From: Ricinus communis
Lineage: Eukaryota; Streptophyta; Magnoliopsida; Malpighiales; Euphorbiaceae
Direction of reading: 5' to 3'
DNA: 64,000 nt
NCBI RefSeq assembly: GCF_019578655.1
Contig: NC_063263.1
Coordinates: forward strand, 186,001-250,000
Shown: one piece after another, positions 48,794 to 59,402 of the stretch
How positions within the stretch are numbered: position 1 is the stretch's first letter
How the letters are laid out: each line of letters opens with the position of its first letter
Program-made: the position numbers and the translations under genes
Notes under the pieces: model-generated
The model's database searches: none
Told to the model about the DNA's origin: nothing
The model's input: the letters and a program-made list of their open reading frames with translations, nothing else

Positions 48794-49299
48794 GAGGGAG
48801 CCGAGAGCTGTTCATTCTATAATCTTCATGCTGTAAACTCAAGGTAGGAGAATGTCCTCAAGCTAAGATCATAAAGAGGCACCTCACCATGGGAGGTCTT
48901 TCTGCTCTTTTGGACTTCGATAGCCGAGTTAGCCCTTTTGGATCATAGAAGAAACAGATCGTGCAACAATTAGTTCATTACCAATGGATTGAGAGGAGAA
49001 AAGGAAGAAATTTAGAAAGCCATATGAGAGAGTATGATGGTTCTAGATGAAATGGAAAACTTACTTGATTTTATTCTCAATCGACCTCTCCTTATATAGA
49101 GAAGTGATAATACAAAACGACAGGGAGAGACAAGGTGGGAATCTTATCTTGATTTCCCACTTACAAAAGTGAAGACCCATAATACACTGACTGACAGCTC
49201 AAAGACTAATAATACACAGACTGACAGCTTCACATGCATCTTAAGACAAAAAGTCTTAATAATGCTGCTACTATACACATGTGGAAAAAAATGCACCGA
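48794..49299 (-). repeat. Right 506-bp terminal repeat of the provirus (promoter and leader)
   Basis: Direct repeat of 42028-42533. In provirus orientation it has a TATA box TATATAAGGAGAG (49,098-49,086), close in form to the 35S-type TATATAAGGAAG of caulimoviruses. AATAAA follows about 20 bases on, then roughly 270 nt of leader up to the primer site. Confidence 0.88.
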
Positions 49300-49500
49300 T
49301 ATTAGAAATTCATTGAATTTTTTATGATATGGAAGGCAGAACTCTATATCGGCATTCCACTCACCGTACATATTACTTTTTAACTTTAAATAAATGACTA
49401 TGTTAGTACTAAAACTTTGACACTTATATCCAAACGGTATAAATTTTTTAATTTGTTACTTTTTAGTATTATAACTTTTATTTTTGTTTTAATTGATGAT
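49296..49500. repeat. Left terminal inverted repeat of the DNA transposon (inner part)
   Basis: Pairs with about 51,360-51,561 on the opposite strand over roughly 200 bp with mismatches and small gaps. The outer 100 bases of the arm, present at the right end (51,562-51,663), are missing here where the provirus begins. Confidence 0.78.
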
Positions 49501-49959
49501 ATTTATTAAGATTTATATGACTTTTTATTGATATATTAATTTATATCATTGCTCAGATGAATTTTTGGCTACCACGTCAGTAAAGAAATAGCAAAATCCA
49601 TCTAGTCATCAATTAAATTTTACTTAATCCTGTACATTTATTTTTTATTTTATTCTGTCCTTTTTGGACAGAAATTGTAGAGCGTGTATTGACTCACCGT
49701 AACTTGCGCGTGTGACACTTAATATTTGCCACTTAATTTTTCAAAACAAAACTACATTGTTTTGTTATTAGAAAAAGCCCATGTGAGCCACTATATGCCT
49801 ATGCCTATCCAACATAGTCATTACGCCTATCCAGCAAGAACAGAGTAGAGGCATGAAATCAATATAGATTGGTTATCCTAAATCTGAATTTCTCCAATAC
49901 ATGCAAGATGGAAACGACAATTAAATGATAACCACTTACAAAAAAATAAGAAACTCAAA

Positions 49960-50840
49960 AAAATTTAGCATACATTTTCTTTCAACTCCTTGAGAGAAAA
50001 GCCATCAATCCCTACAAATTTCAGCTCTAGAATGTCATTGTTGACACAATGCATGTAACACAGAACAATTACATAAAAGACACAAACCTCAATTCTCGTA
50101 AGCAGACTCCCATTGTTCCACTCGATGCTAAGATATCGTCGAAAAGAACTGTATCATCAGTAATTTGCAACAACAACTGTTTGACCTCTGAATTTGTATC
50201 ATCTATATTTCCATTTTCTTGAAAACTGAATGAACAACAATGATAACAAGCAGGAGAATTGAAGTTTCTATTTATGCCTCAACTTATGTACAGACAAACT
50301 CTAGTAACAACCAGGGTAGCTATATACATTATTGACTAGTTCTAATCTACAAGGATAAAAAAGAAATGCTCAAATCAATTTTAAGTGATTATTCTTGTAA
50401 AAAACATTTAAGAATCTGAAGTCCCTTGGGGAAATGCTCAGCCTCACTAGATGCTAAGATATCCATTGAAAAGAACCTACCTCTCTCACCCTTGCCGCCT
50501 TTTCTAGCAGTTCACACAGTGTCTGAGTCTTCTGTTTTTGCTTACATGCGTTGTCTTCAATACTCAATCTCTCTGTCTTGCTGCTAGCATTGTTGGTTTC
50601 TCCATGGTGGAATAACCAAGCTCCTCCATAACAACAACAACAATAGTTTATGTCATTGCCGCTATTAATGATGGCATCACAACCGTTGCAGTTCCAGTTG
50701 TTGTTCATACTAAATACCTCTACCGTAATTGGCACTACAGTCCTTGTCATAGCCCAGTTCGTAGTTGTTCCCCCGTTAATGCACCTAGGTCTCGTGCGTC
50801 TGTACCCAGTTAATGCAGCCGTTCCTAATTGATACACCAT
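49960..50840 (-). pseudogene. Coding-like segments inside the DNA transposon
   Basis: Minus-strand open frame 50840-50481 (120 codons) has a Cys-rich patch (NYCCCCYGGAW) and ends LLEKAARVRE at a GTAGGT donor. A second segment at about 50225-50098 follows TTCATTCAG and reads DDTNSEVKQLLLQITDD and LFDDILASSGTMGVCLREL before GTTTGT. A third at about 50028-49960 reads LKFVGIDGFSLKELKENVC. The splice-like edges suggest gene exons, but with simple GT-AG joins the phases do not agree. It is therefore a decayed or captured gene, or I have the joins wrong. No family recognised. Confidence 0.4.
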
Positions 50841-51359
50841 CGTAGCCTAGATCGCAGTCGTCCTCCTTTAATATATTGCCACGTCTTTTCTTTTATTAAT
50901 AGAATTTAGAAATTTTTTATTTATTTGGATAGAAATTAATTAACACTTCCATTAGTTGATATACACGCTTCGTCAGAAAGGATGAAATAAAAATAAAAAA
51001 TAAATGTATAGAGATTAAGTAAAATTCAATTGATGATGAGTTTCACATAAAAAATACCGAAATCCTAATGGGTATTGGTATTACTAAGAGTGTAAGGTAC
51101 AATGTAATTCATTTTAAATAGGAATTTAAGAAACAATATATAGCTTTAGTATTTCATTAGTGTTTTAGGTGGGTGTTTATAGGAGAAGTGCTAGTTATTT
51201 CTATGCGGTCCTAAATATTAGAAATTTTGCTTTTTCAAGAGTAGTGCTTTGTGGCTATTTAGAATGATGGTTTGCATATTGAATATGTTAGTGGTCTAGA
51301 CCGATTGTTGAGAATTGACGAGTTTTAAAATTCACCTTTAGGCAAGTCTCCTTCAGCTA

Positions 51360-51663
51360 CTGTCGATTAAAATAAAAATAATGGATATAGTACTAAAGGA
51401 AATAAATTAAAGAATTGGTATAATTTGGATACGTTAGTGACAAAATTTTGGTATCAATGATGCAATTTACCCAAATCAAGCATGACATGGACAATGAGTG
51501 GAATGCTGACATGGAACTCCGCCTTCTACGTTATCAAAAATTGAACGGATTCCTAATCGGTATCGTCACCTGTAACGAGAATTAAAGTTATAGTATCAAA
51601 AAAAATTAAAGCATCAGTGATAATTAGAAACATCGGCCAAAGTTTTAATGGGGCTATTACCAC
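51360..51663. repeat. Right terminal inverted repeat of the DNA transposon
   Basis: The opposite-strand partner of 49,296-49,500 plus about 100 outer bases. It ends CTATTACCAC directly before the 11-bp target duplication at 51664-51674. Confidence 0.75.
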
Positions 51664-52122
51664 CAAACAAAAGGATACCCTTGGTGTGCGAGAGGGTACT
51701 AGAGAAAAATCATCATCTTAGAAAATACCATGAACTTCTGTAGTTAATGGATATGTTATTTATAGTAGGGATGATGACAAAAAGCCATATTGAAGTTGCG
51801 ATATAGGATGATGCAAATAGCAATCATCCAGGTGTGGTTCTTATTATAGGTATGGGTAGGTGGGTAAAACCACCCTTGCTCAGCTTGTCTACAATGATAG
51901 CAGAGTGTTTTGATCTTAAGGCATAAATCTATGTTTCTGAACAATTTGACATTTTTAAGGTAACACAAGATATTCTTGAGGAGTTCAATAAAAATAAATG
52001 TGATACTACTAATTTGAATCAACTCTAAATTAAGGTCAAGGAAATACTAATTGGGAAAAAGTTTCTGCTTGTTTTAGATGATGTTTGGACATATGAGGTT
52101 ACTGATTGGGATGTCTTACATG
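51664..52122 (+). pseudogene. NBS-LRR segment 2: first half of NB-ARC
   Basis: Begins with the duplicated target and KQKDTLGVREGT, then DDDKK, the P-loop in frame VGKTTLAQLVYNDSRVF (from 51,860), YVSEQFDIFKVTQDIL and kinase-2 KKFLLVLDDVW (about 52,056-52,089). It ends WDVLH at the Copia insertion. Frame changes occur before the P-loop and stops after it. Confidence 0.88.
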
Positions 52123-52495
52123 TATCAGAACTTTATGAGATTGATCTTGGACAATTCAAATCAACTTTGGCTTATCTTTTGTTTACTGATGGAACAATAC
52201 AAGGAGATTATATTTATCAACTCTTTTATTAAGAAATGATTAGTTAAGAAAGTATGGCTTTAGTATAGAAAATTAAGGCTTAAAACTGTCAAAGAAAAGG
52301 CAACTTTTGTACTTATTTTCTTCTAATCTTGTATTTGTTAATCCTTTATAAAAGGTGTAGTATGGGAGAGCAATATGTAACTTCCCATTTTTTTTTTCCT
52401 TTAAAACACCTATCTTCTCTCATTTTTCCTATGCAACTATTTTCTATTGAACATGGTTCAATTCATTTTCATCAAATCACTTCTTGTATTTTATA
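52123..52495 (+). repeat. 5' LTR of the Copia element
   Basis: About 373 bp, matching 56534-56918. The first bases are altered (TATCAGAAC instead of TGTTAGAG), and one segment present in the right LTR (GTTGCACTTGTCAACTTT) is absent. TATA-like TTTATAAAAGG lies near 52,346. Confidence 0.85.
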
Positions 52496-52629
52496 ATGGT
52501 ATTAAAGCTTCAATTCCTACGGGATCGTGAAGCAAATTCTATAACCATTTGTGAGGAAATCGAGTATTTAAAATCTGCTAAATCAAAACCCAAAACACCT
52601 AGAGTGTGAATGTTATTTATGTCAGTCAA

Positions 52630-55600
52630 ATGGATTCTCTAGTAATTCTTCTTCCTTAATCTTCGTTTTCAATGGGGAACATTATCATATTTGGCACATC
52701 AAGATGAGATTTCATCTGAAATTCCAAGGTCTTTGGGAAGATGTGCTCTCAAAAGACAATCCAACACCTTCGAGAGCAAGTTCCACCATTGCTCAAATAA
52801 GAGCTTATGAAGATGAAAAATGAAAGAAAGACAAAGCCATCACCTGCGTTTATTCAGGGCTGACTGATCAAGTTTTTACAAAGATCATGGACTTAGAGAC
52901 ACTAAAACAAGTCTGGGATAAACTGAAAGAGGAATTTGAAGGTAGTGAAAGAGTTAGAATAGTAAAAACTTCTCACTTTAAAGAGAGAGTTTGAACTGTT
53001 GAAGATGAAAGTAAGCGAGACTGTTAAAGGGTATTCAAGTAAGCTGATGGATCTAGTAAACTAGATGAGGCGTCTTGGTAAAGTACTGCAAAAGCAAAAG
53101 GTTATGAAGAAGATCATGGTGAGTGTGCTAGAAAAATTTGAAGCAAGTATTTGAGCAATCGAAGAATTTTGTGACCTCCAAAGGCTCTCAATTGCAGAAC
53201 TAATAAGTAAGCTGCAAGCACAAGAACAAAGAGTATTGATGAGATCAAAGGAAGTAGTTTAAGGTGCTTTTCATATAAAGCATAAAGAAAAAGGATATTG
53301 GAATCATCACAAGTCATAAGGAGATAAATCTGGCAAGGGAAAGGAAGCAAATTCCTCAAAATCAACAGCAAAGAAGGGAAGTTTTTCAACCTTCTCACAC
53401 TGTAAGAAATCTAATCTTGTAGAGAAAGATTGATGATGGTTCAAGAACAAACTAAAGTAATTTTGCAAGTTTTGCAATAAAGCTGGTCACACTGGAAAGT
53501 TTTGCAAAGCCAAGAAGAAGAGTAAAGAATCTCCACAACAAGCAAATCATAATGAAGAATTTGAGGAATCAAACCCTAAAAATCTCAGGAAATCTCAACT
53601 AGCTCATTAAGAGTGGCTGCACCAATCACATGTCAAATGACCTGTCTTTCTTCAACTCTCTTGATAAATCAATTCAGCCTAAAGTCAAGATTGGAAATGG
53701 TGATCTAGTCCAAGCTAAAGGTAGAGGTTCCATAGTTTTTAACTCTAAAAAAGGTACCAAACCCATCTCAAATGTTCTGTATATACCTGAGTTAGATCAA
53801 AACCTGCTTAGTGTTGCTTAAATATTGAAAAGTGGTTATTGTCTCTCATTTAAGGATGATATTTGTCATATAGCTGATCCACTTGGAAATGAACTAGTAA
53901 AAGTCAAAATGGTGGATAATAGTTTTTATCTAAAACTTGATACAATCAATGATCATGTGTTTAATGTCAAAATTGATGAGAGTGCGAAACGACACAAGAG
54001 GTTGGGTCATTGCAAGTTCAAGGCTTTGAGAAATTTGCAGTCCACTAGTATGGTGTTGAACATGCCTGAAACCAATTTCATTAATAAAGTGTGTGAAAGT
54101 TGTATGGAAAGTTGCACAGAAAGCCATTTCTAACAAGTGTCTTTTAGTAGAGCTTCTCAAAAGTTAGAGCTGGTTCACTTTGACATTTGTGGACCAATGA
54201 AGACTGCCTCCTTGAATAAAATCTTGTACTTTGCTTTATTCATAGATAATTTGAGTAGAATGAATTGGGTTTACTTTTTTAAGTCCACGTCAGACGTGTT
54301 TGTTGCCTTTAAAAATTTCAAGTCTTGCTGAAACTCAAAGCGGCTCAAAGTTTTGAGAATAGATAATGGAGGCAAGTACACCTCTCCTCACTTTAATTCC
54401 TTCTGCAAAGATGCTGGCATTCTCCATTAGCTTAATGTTCCCTACTCACCCTAGCAAAATGGTTTCTCAGAAAGGAAGAATAAAATAGTCATGGAGATCT
54501 CGAGATGCTTACTCTTTGAAAAGAAATTGCTAACTTTTTTTTTGGCAGAAGTAATTAATACTGACGTTTATCTGCTGAATAGAATTGCCTACAGAGGCAA
54601 TTGAAGGCAAAATCCAATTAAAATGTGGTCAGGGCATAAGCGATTTCTTTTACATTTCAAAGTCTCTAGTTCAGTATGCTACTCTCATGTTTTGATAGTT
54701 TAGAGAAGCAAGCTGAACAAAAAGGCTGTGAAAGGAATTTTCATTGGATATGCTGTAGAATCAAAAGGGTATAGAGTGTTTGATCTTAACACCAAGAAAA
54801 TTCTAGTTGGAAGAGATGTAAATTTCAACAAGAATGCATATTAGGATTGGAGCAAAAAGGAGATTGCCTTCATTGATTTTGCTGCCATTGATGAGCTTAG
54901 TGCTCCAGCTCCAACCCAAGATCTCAATGATGAGGAAAACGCGAACAATTAATTCAATGTTGAGGCAACTACAAATGAATTGCCACTTAGAGCCAAAGCC
55001 TTGTCTGAAATATATGAGCATTGTAATATAGCTTGTAACGAGCCTTTAAGTTACTTTGAAGCTGCAAAGTCTCCTAAATGGTTAAAAGCTATATAAGATG
55101 AGATTGACATGATTGAGAAGAATGAGACATGGCAGCTTACAAGCAAACCTGATTCGAAGCAAGCAATTGGAATGGGTCTTTAGAATGAAGTTGAATCTCG
55201 ATGCCTCAATTCACAAGCACAAAGCAAGACTTGTGGTCAAGGGCTTTGCTCAAGTCCTTAGAGTGGACTTTGGACACCTTTGCTCTTGTAGCAAGGCATG
55301 ACACCATTAGAATGTTGTTATCAATTGCAGCTCAAATAGAATGGAAAGTCTATCATCTAGATGTCAAATTTGCCTTCCTAAATGGACATCTAGAAGAAGA
55401 AATCTATGTGCGCCAACCTGAAGGATTTCTAGTAGAGGGAAATGAAAACAAGGTGTACAAATTGAGGAAAGCTCATTATGGCCTGAAACAAAAACCAAGT
55501 ACCTGGTACAACAAAATTAACTCTCATTTGATCCAATAAGGATTTGAGAGAAGTCTAAATGAAGCTATGTTGTATGTTAAACACTATGAAGAAGAAAAAA

Positions 55601-56530
55601 GAATCATAATATCAATCTATGTCGATGATCTGCTCGTGATTGGTATTGCCTCAAGATTTTTGATTGAATTCAAGAAACAAATGGAAAAGGAGTTTGAGAT
55701 GTCAAACTTAGGACAAATGAAGTACTTTCTAGGCATAGAAATCACTCAATATGATTATGGTATTTTTATTTCATAAAAGAAATATGCTCTTGACATATTG
55801 AAAAAATTCAAACTAAGTCTTGCAAGCCTGTTGTAACTCCTTTAGTTTTGAATGAGAAATTATCAAAGAATAATGGCGAGAAATTGTTGAACCCATCCAT
55901 ATTCAAAAGCTTGGTTGGTAGTTTGCTCTATTTAACTACAACAAGACCAAATTTAATATTCTCTACAAGCTTACTGTCCAGATTCATGTCCTCTCCAAGT
56001 CAGACTCATCTTGGAGCTGCAAAAAGGGTTCTCAAGTTTCTGAAAGGCTATGCAGATCATAGCATTTAGTACCTCAGACTTAGAGATGCGAATCTAATTA
56101 GGTATGTAGATAGTGATTGGGCTGGAAGCATTGATAACATGAAGGGTTCATCATGTTATCTGTTTTCACTTAGTTCATAAGTATTCTCTTGGAATGCAAA
56201 GAAGCAAGATGTTGTAGCTCAATACATAGGTGGAGTTTTTGGAACAACAATCGGTATCTTTATTACATTGATTAAAACGTATTTGTTCTTGTTCATTCCT
56301 ATCACAACAAGATGGAATTTACCTAGACTAAGAATAGACCAACTTTTAAATCTTGGATGGAAATTTCTTTTACCTATTTCTCTCAGCAATCTAAGCTAAA
56401 AGAATTTACAGATTAGATTGACTGCTCTTTAAAAGAACAATTAGTAGATATTTTAACTAAACCTCTTTCCAATAGCAGGCTTGATGTCCTGAAGATGAAG
56501 ATATGAATGTCCAAGGTTAATCTCAAGGAG
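52630..56530 (+). pseudogene. Copia gag-pol, disabled
   Basis: Gag from about 52,630 (MDSLVILLP) to the zinc knuckle CKFCNKAGHTGKFC (about 53,463-53,505). Protease region SGCTNHMSN near 53,612, where the usual Asp before SGC appears replaced by Lys. Integrase at about 53,975-54,480 with RHKRLGHCKF, CESCMESC and the catalytic-core DICGPM and RIDNGGKY. RT at 55,201-55,776 with VYHLDVKFAFLNGHLEEEIYV, HYGLKQKPSTWY and YVDDLLVIG (active site). RNase H near 56,100 (YVDSDWAGSIDNMKGSS). At least a dozen stops are scattered through. Confidence 0.88.
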
Positions 56531-56533
56531 GAG

Positions 56534-56918
56534 TGTTAGAGAGATTGACCTTGAAATATTCAAATCAACTTTAGCTTATCTTTTGCTTAATGATGGAACA
56601 ACACAAGGAGATATTGTTGCACTTGTCAACTTTTATATTTATCAACTCTTTTTATTAAGAAGTGATTAGTTCAGAAAGTATGGCTTTGGTATAGAAAAGT
56701 AAGGCTTAAAGCTGTTAAAGAAAAGGCAACTTTTGCACTTGTTTTCTTATAACCTTGTATTTGTTAATCCTTTATAAAAAGTGTAGTATAGGAGAGCAAT
56801 ATGTAACTTTCCATTTTTGTCCTTTTAAAACACTTATCTTTTCTCATTTTTCCTCTGCAACTATTTTTTTGTTGAACATTGTTCAATTCGTTTTCATCAA
56901 ATCACTTTGTATTTTACA
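56534..56918 (+). repeat. 3' LTR of the Copia element
   Basis: 385 bp starting TGTTAGAGAG after the purine tract and ending TATTTTACA before ACATG. TATA-like TTTATAAAAAG near 56,771. Confidence 0.87.
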
Positions 56919-57141
56919 ACATGTACCTTTAAAATTTAGGGTAAAGGGAACTAAGGTTGTTACAACACGCAATGCAAGTGTCACGTCTGCGATGTCCATT
57001 TTTTTAACTTATTATCAATTGTAAGAATTAACTAACAACAATGCTAGTTGTTTGCAAAGCGTGCATTTGATGGAGACTCGAGTTCACATTCGGAGTTGTA
57101 GAAAATTGGCAATGAAATTGTGAGGAAATGCAAAGGCTTGC
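56919..57141 (+). pseudogene. NBS-LRR segment 3: RNBS-B to GLPL start
   Basis: Continues HVPLKF after the Copia right target copy, with RNBS-B GTKVVTTRNASV. A decayed stretch corresponding to the YHLKEL...ALFxxHAF region follows, with KCKGL in the last bases, ending where the 2.2-kb LTR begins. Confidence 0.85.
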
Positions 57142-59402
57142 TGTCAATATCTATTTTTCAGATCTAGATATAAAGAAAATTACGGAAAACCCGATGATGA
57201 AAGTTACTGCCTGTCTCGTGTCTTAGGAGATAAAGAAAGGGCAAAATCGAGTGAAGATTGAGAATAATTGGACTTAAAATTACTTTTCTACAATCAATTT
57301 GGACCCAATTGACAGAAAAATAAAGTTTGAGGGTAAAATGATAGTTTTTATAAGTTCAGGGACTAAATTATTAAAATTTTCAAAACCCTTGCCCTTTGGA
57401 GCCAATCGGCTCTACGTACAGCCGAATTGGCTTTACACAGAGCTGATCGGCTCTATGCAGAACTAATTAGCTCTATACAGTATTGATTAGTCATTTTCTG
57501 AAATTTGACACCGTTTTACGCGTATTTTTGACCTATAACGTCAAAATTGGTAAAAAAAAGCTTCTATAGGGAATTTATGATGATTATTAGGAATTTTAAA
57601 TATTTTTCATGATAATTGTTTGAATATAAAAGATTTATTCCTTTTTATTTGATATTAATCTGATAAAGGAAAGTGATAATTATAGTTTATTTTTTTAAAT
57701 AATTGAATATTTATTTATTTTTCCTAGGGTTTCCTAACCCTATTACTATAAAAAGGATGACACACCCCAAGTTTAGGGCTACTACATTCATCAAGGTATT
57801 CTTAAGCTGCACAAATTCATCATATATATAAAGAATTAGTCACTATGAAAGAACTCTAAATTAGAAAACCCATTTAGAATGACAAAAGTTTTTGAAATCT
57901 CAAAGTAGAATTAGATTCTCAACCAATATTCAATTCTGTAACCTCTTCATCTTTAGAGACTTGAAGATCAACATCGAATAGTGATAACCTGAGGGGTCCC
58001 CAAGTTCAACACCATCATTATCCTTACCTTTACAAACTGATTCTTTTATTTTATGTATTAGAAACATGATTAGGTTTTTTTAATTTATTGATTTTTTTTG
58101 TGTTTTAAATGATTAGAATAAGTTTTCTAGTGAATTAATATGCCTATACACTATTGGGAGTTTAATCTAATAATATAAACATGCTGGGAATTGAATTTAA
58201 TAATAATAACATGTAAGGTTTTGGATCTATTAACATGTCTTTTTTTGGCTTTAGATATGACAGGCCAAATGATTAGGATTGCATGCTAGACTAATAGTCT
58301 TTTTTTTTTCATGTTTTGTAATTAAAATTGGTTTTAGGGTTCTATGATTAAAATATGAAAATTTCCTTTTTCATTTACTGTTTGTCTTATTTTCTAGGGT
58401 TTGCATGATTTACTTAGGGTTTTCACTTAATTTTATGTTTCTTTGCACTTTCTATTTAGTTTCATGAATTTTTAATTGACCTTTCATTTCATGTGCATGT
58501 GGAATTGGCTCTAGGGCGATCAAATCGAGAAAAAAATGCCAAAAGTATCAACCAAAGCCCTAGAGTTGATCAAATGTACATCCATTTTTTATGTATTTTT
58601 AAAATGTTTATGTATTATACTTAGTTTTAGGTGTTTTATTTTCAATTTTTTAGTTGTAGGTAGATTGTAATAGCTAAATTTACTTTTTACATTTTATTTT
58701 TCTGCTTTATTTCGATACATGCCAAATGTATGACTGTATGATAGTCTAATTAAAACTGGACATAACAGTAGACTTTAAAATTGGATCTAGCACAAAACTT
58801 ACAGTCCATTAGGTAACTTAATGGTAATTGGGCTTAAACTCTAAAATCAATATAGACCCAATGGGCTTTGCCATGTTTTAGTTAGATATTATATTTAAGA
58901 TCACTTAGTTGGCCATATCATAAAAATTAGTCTATTTAGATTTAAAGGGCTGGAATTCAAAAGCATAATTTGTAAACTGGCTAAATTAGGAAGCCATGTA
59001 TATAATTAACTAGTAAGTTAGATTAATAACTTTGAATATGGGTTGGACTTGATAAAATGGCCTAAACTTCGGTGAACCTCATATGTTGTAGTGTTTTATG
59101 TATAGAAATATAATTGTTGTATTTATAGAGAATAGCTCGTCAAATAATAAAATTAAAGATAAAGTTACACAAATAGGAAAGTTGGCTTTCAGATCCATCT
59201 CTGGATTTGTTGCGTAAAGCTTCCTTTTGGAATCGAGAAACATCACTGATTAGTAAAAGTGTCCTAGTGAATTACTAAAGTGGCGAATCCCATCTCTGTG
59301 CTAGTCTCTATGACTAGTTAGTATTCCTAATTAGGTTGAAAAGCCTTGCAATGCCATGGTCACTAGAAATACTAGGGTGCAAGCCTGAAACCGCCGCCTA
59401 CA
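57142..59402 (+). mobile_element. 2.2-kb solo LTR, copy D, inside the NBS-LRR gene
   Basis: 2261 bp, starts TGTCAATATC and ends CCGCCGCCTACA, collinear with copies A and B. Flanks CTTGC (57137-57141) and TTTGC (59403-59407) match at 4 of 5 bases. Removing the insertion with one flank gives KCKGLPLALK, the conserved GLPL motif, which confirms the boundary. A TATA box is near 57,747, and five AATCGGCT/GATCGGCT-type units lie at 57,399-57,492. No coding content. Confidence 0.88.
57399..57492. repeat. Short tandem array of GATCGGCT-type units in copy D
   Basis: About five units of 20-22 bases with the core AGCYGATCGGCTCTA, including the near-palindrome AGCTGATCGGCT. Related units lie at the equivalent place in copies A (18,331-18,385), B (21,438-21,520) and C (35,752-35,805), upstream of the TATA box. 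Confidence 0.75.

Larger units (their letters stand above)
42028..49299 (-). mobile_element. Endogenous caulimovirid (pararetrovirus) provirus with LTR-like terminal repeats
   Basis: 7.27 kb on the minus strand: a 506-bp repeat, tRNA-Met primer site, movement protein, coiled coil, capsid with zinc knuckle, aspartic protease, RT, RNase H, a further C-terminal region and the second 506-bp repeat. No integrase is seen. A movement protein in front of capsid-protease-RT-RNaseH is diagnostic of Caulimoviridae, and the single-polyprotein order is petuvirus- or florendovirus-like. All major frames are interrupted (stops at 48,577, 48,409, 47,506, 47,332, 45,549 and 43,356; frameshifts near 46,290 and across protease/RT). 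It is therefore an inactive old copy. Genus assignment is tentative. Confidence 0.88.
41950..51663. mobile_element. Long-TIR DNA transposon (Mutator-like), carrying a nested provirus
   Basis: Flanked by the 11-bp duplication. The right terminal inverted repeat (about 51,360-51,663) pairs with 49,296-49,500 over more than 200 bp (for example GGCATTCCACTCA left, TGAGTGGAATGCT right). The outermost left bases at 41,950-41,968 (GTAAATAGC...) resemble the right end (GTGGTAATAGCCC on the minus strand). The left arm between is replaced by the pararetrovirus. No transposase was recognised, so it is probably non-autonomous. The interior holds coding-like segments on the minus strand. The superfamily is inferred from long TIRs and duplication size. 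Confidence 0.7.
52118..56923 (+). mobile_element. Copia retrotransposon inserted in the NBS-LRR gene (with target duplication)
   Basis: Left LTR 52123-52495, right LTR 56534-56918, 5-bp duplication ACATG at 52118-52122 and 56919-56923. Primer site TGGTATTAAAGC (52,497-52,508, two changes from the tRNA-Met type) and polypurine tract AAGGAGGAG just before 56,534. Internal order is gag, protease, integrase, RT and RNase H, as in Ty1/copia. Many stops make it non-autonomous. The LTRs differ by several substitutions and small indels, including a deletion in the left one, so the insertion is old. Confidence 0.9.

Noticed and set aside
42028..49299. Provirus as an ordinary Ty3/gypsy retrotransposon
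   Set aside because: It has a 30K-type movement protein at the front and no integrase after RNase H. Its repeats also lack TG/CA ends, so a caulimovirid origin fits better despite the LTR-like repeats.
49144..49371. 75-codon minus-strand open frame at the provirus/transposon junction
   Set aside because: Runs across the junction from transposon repeat into the viral terminal repeat and has a near copy in the left repeat; chance frame in promoter DNA.
57142..59402. Copy D as an intron of the NBS-LRR gene
   Set aside because: Ends are TG/CA with a near-perfect 5-base flank duplication, and the sequence recurs elsewhere in the window; this is an LTR insertion, not an intron.
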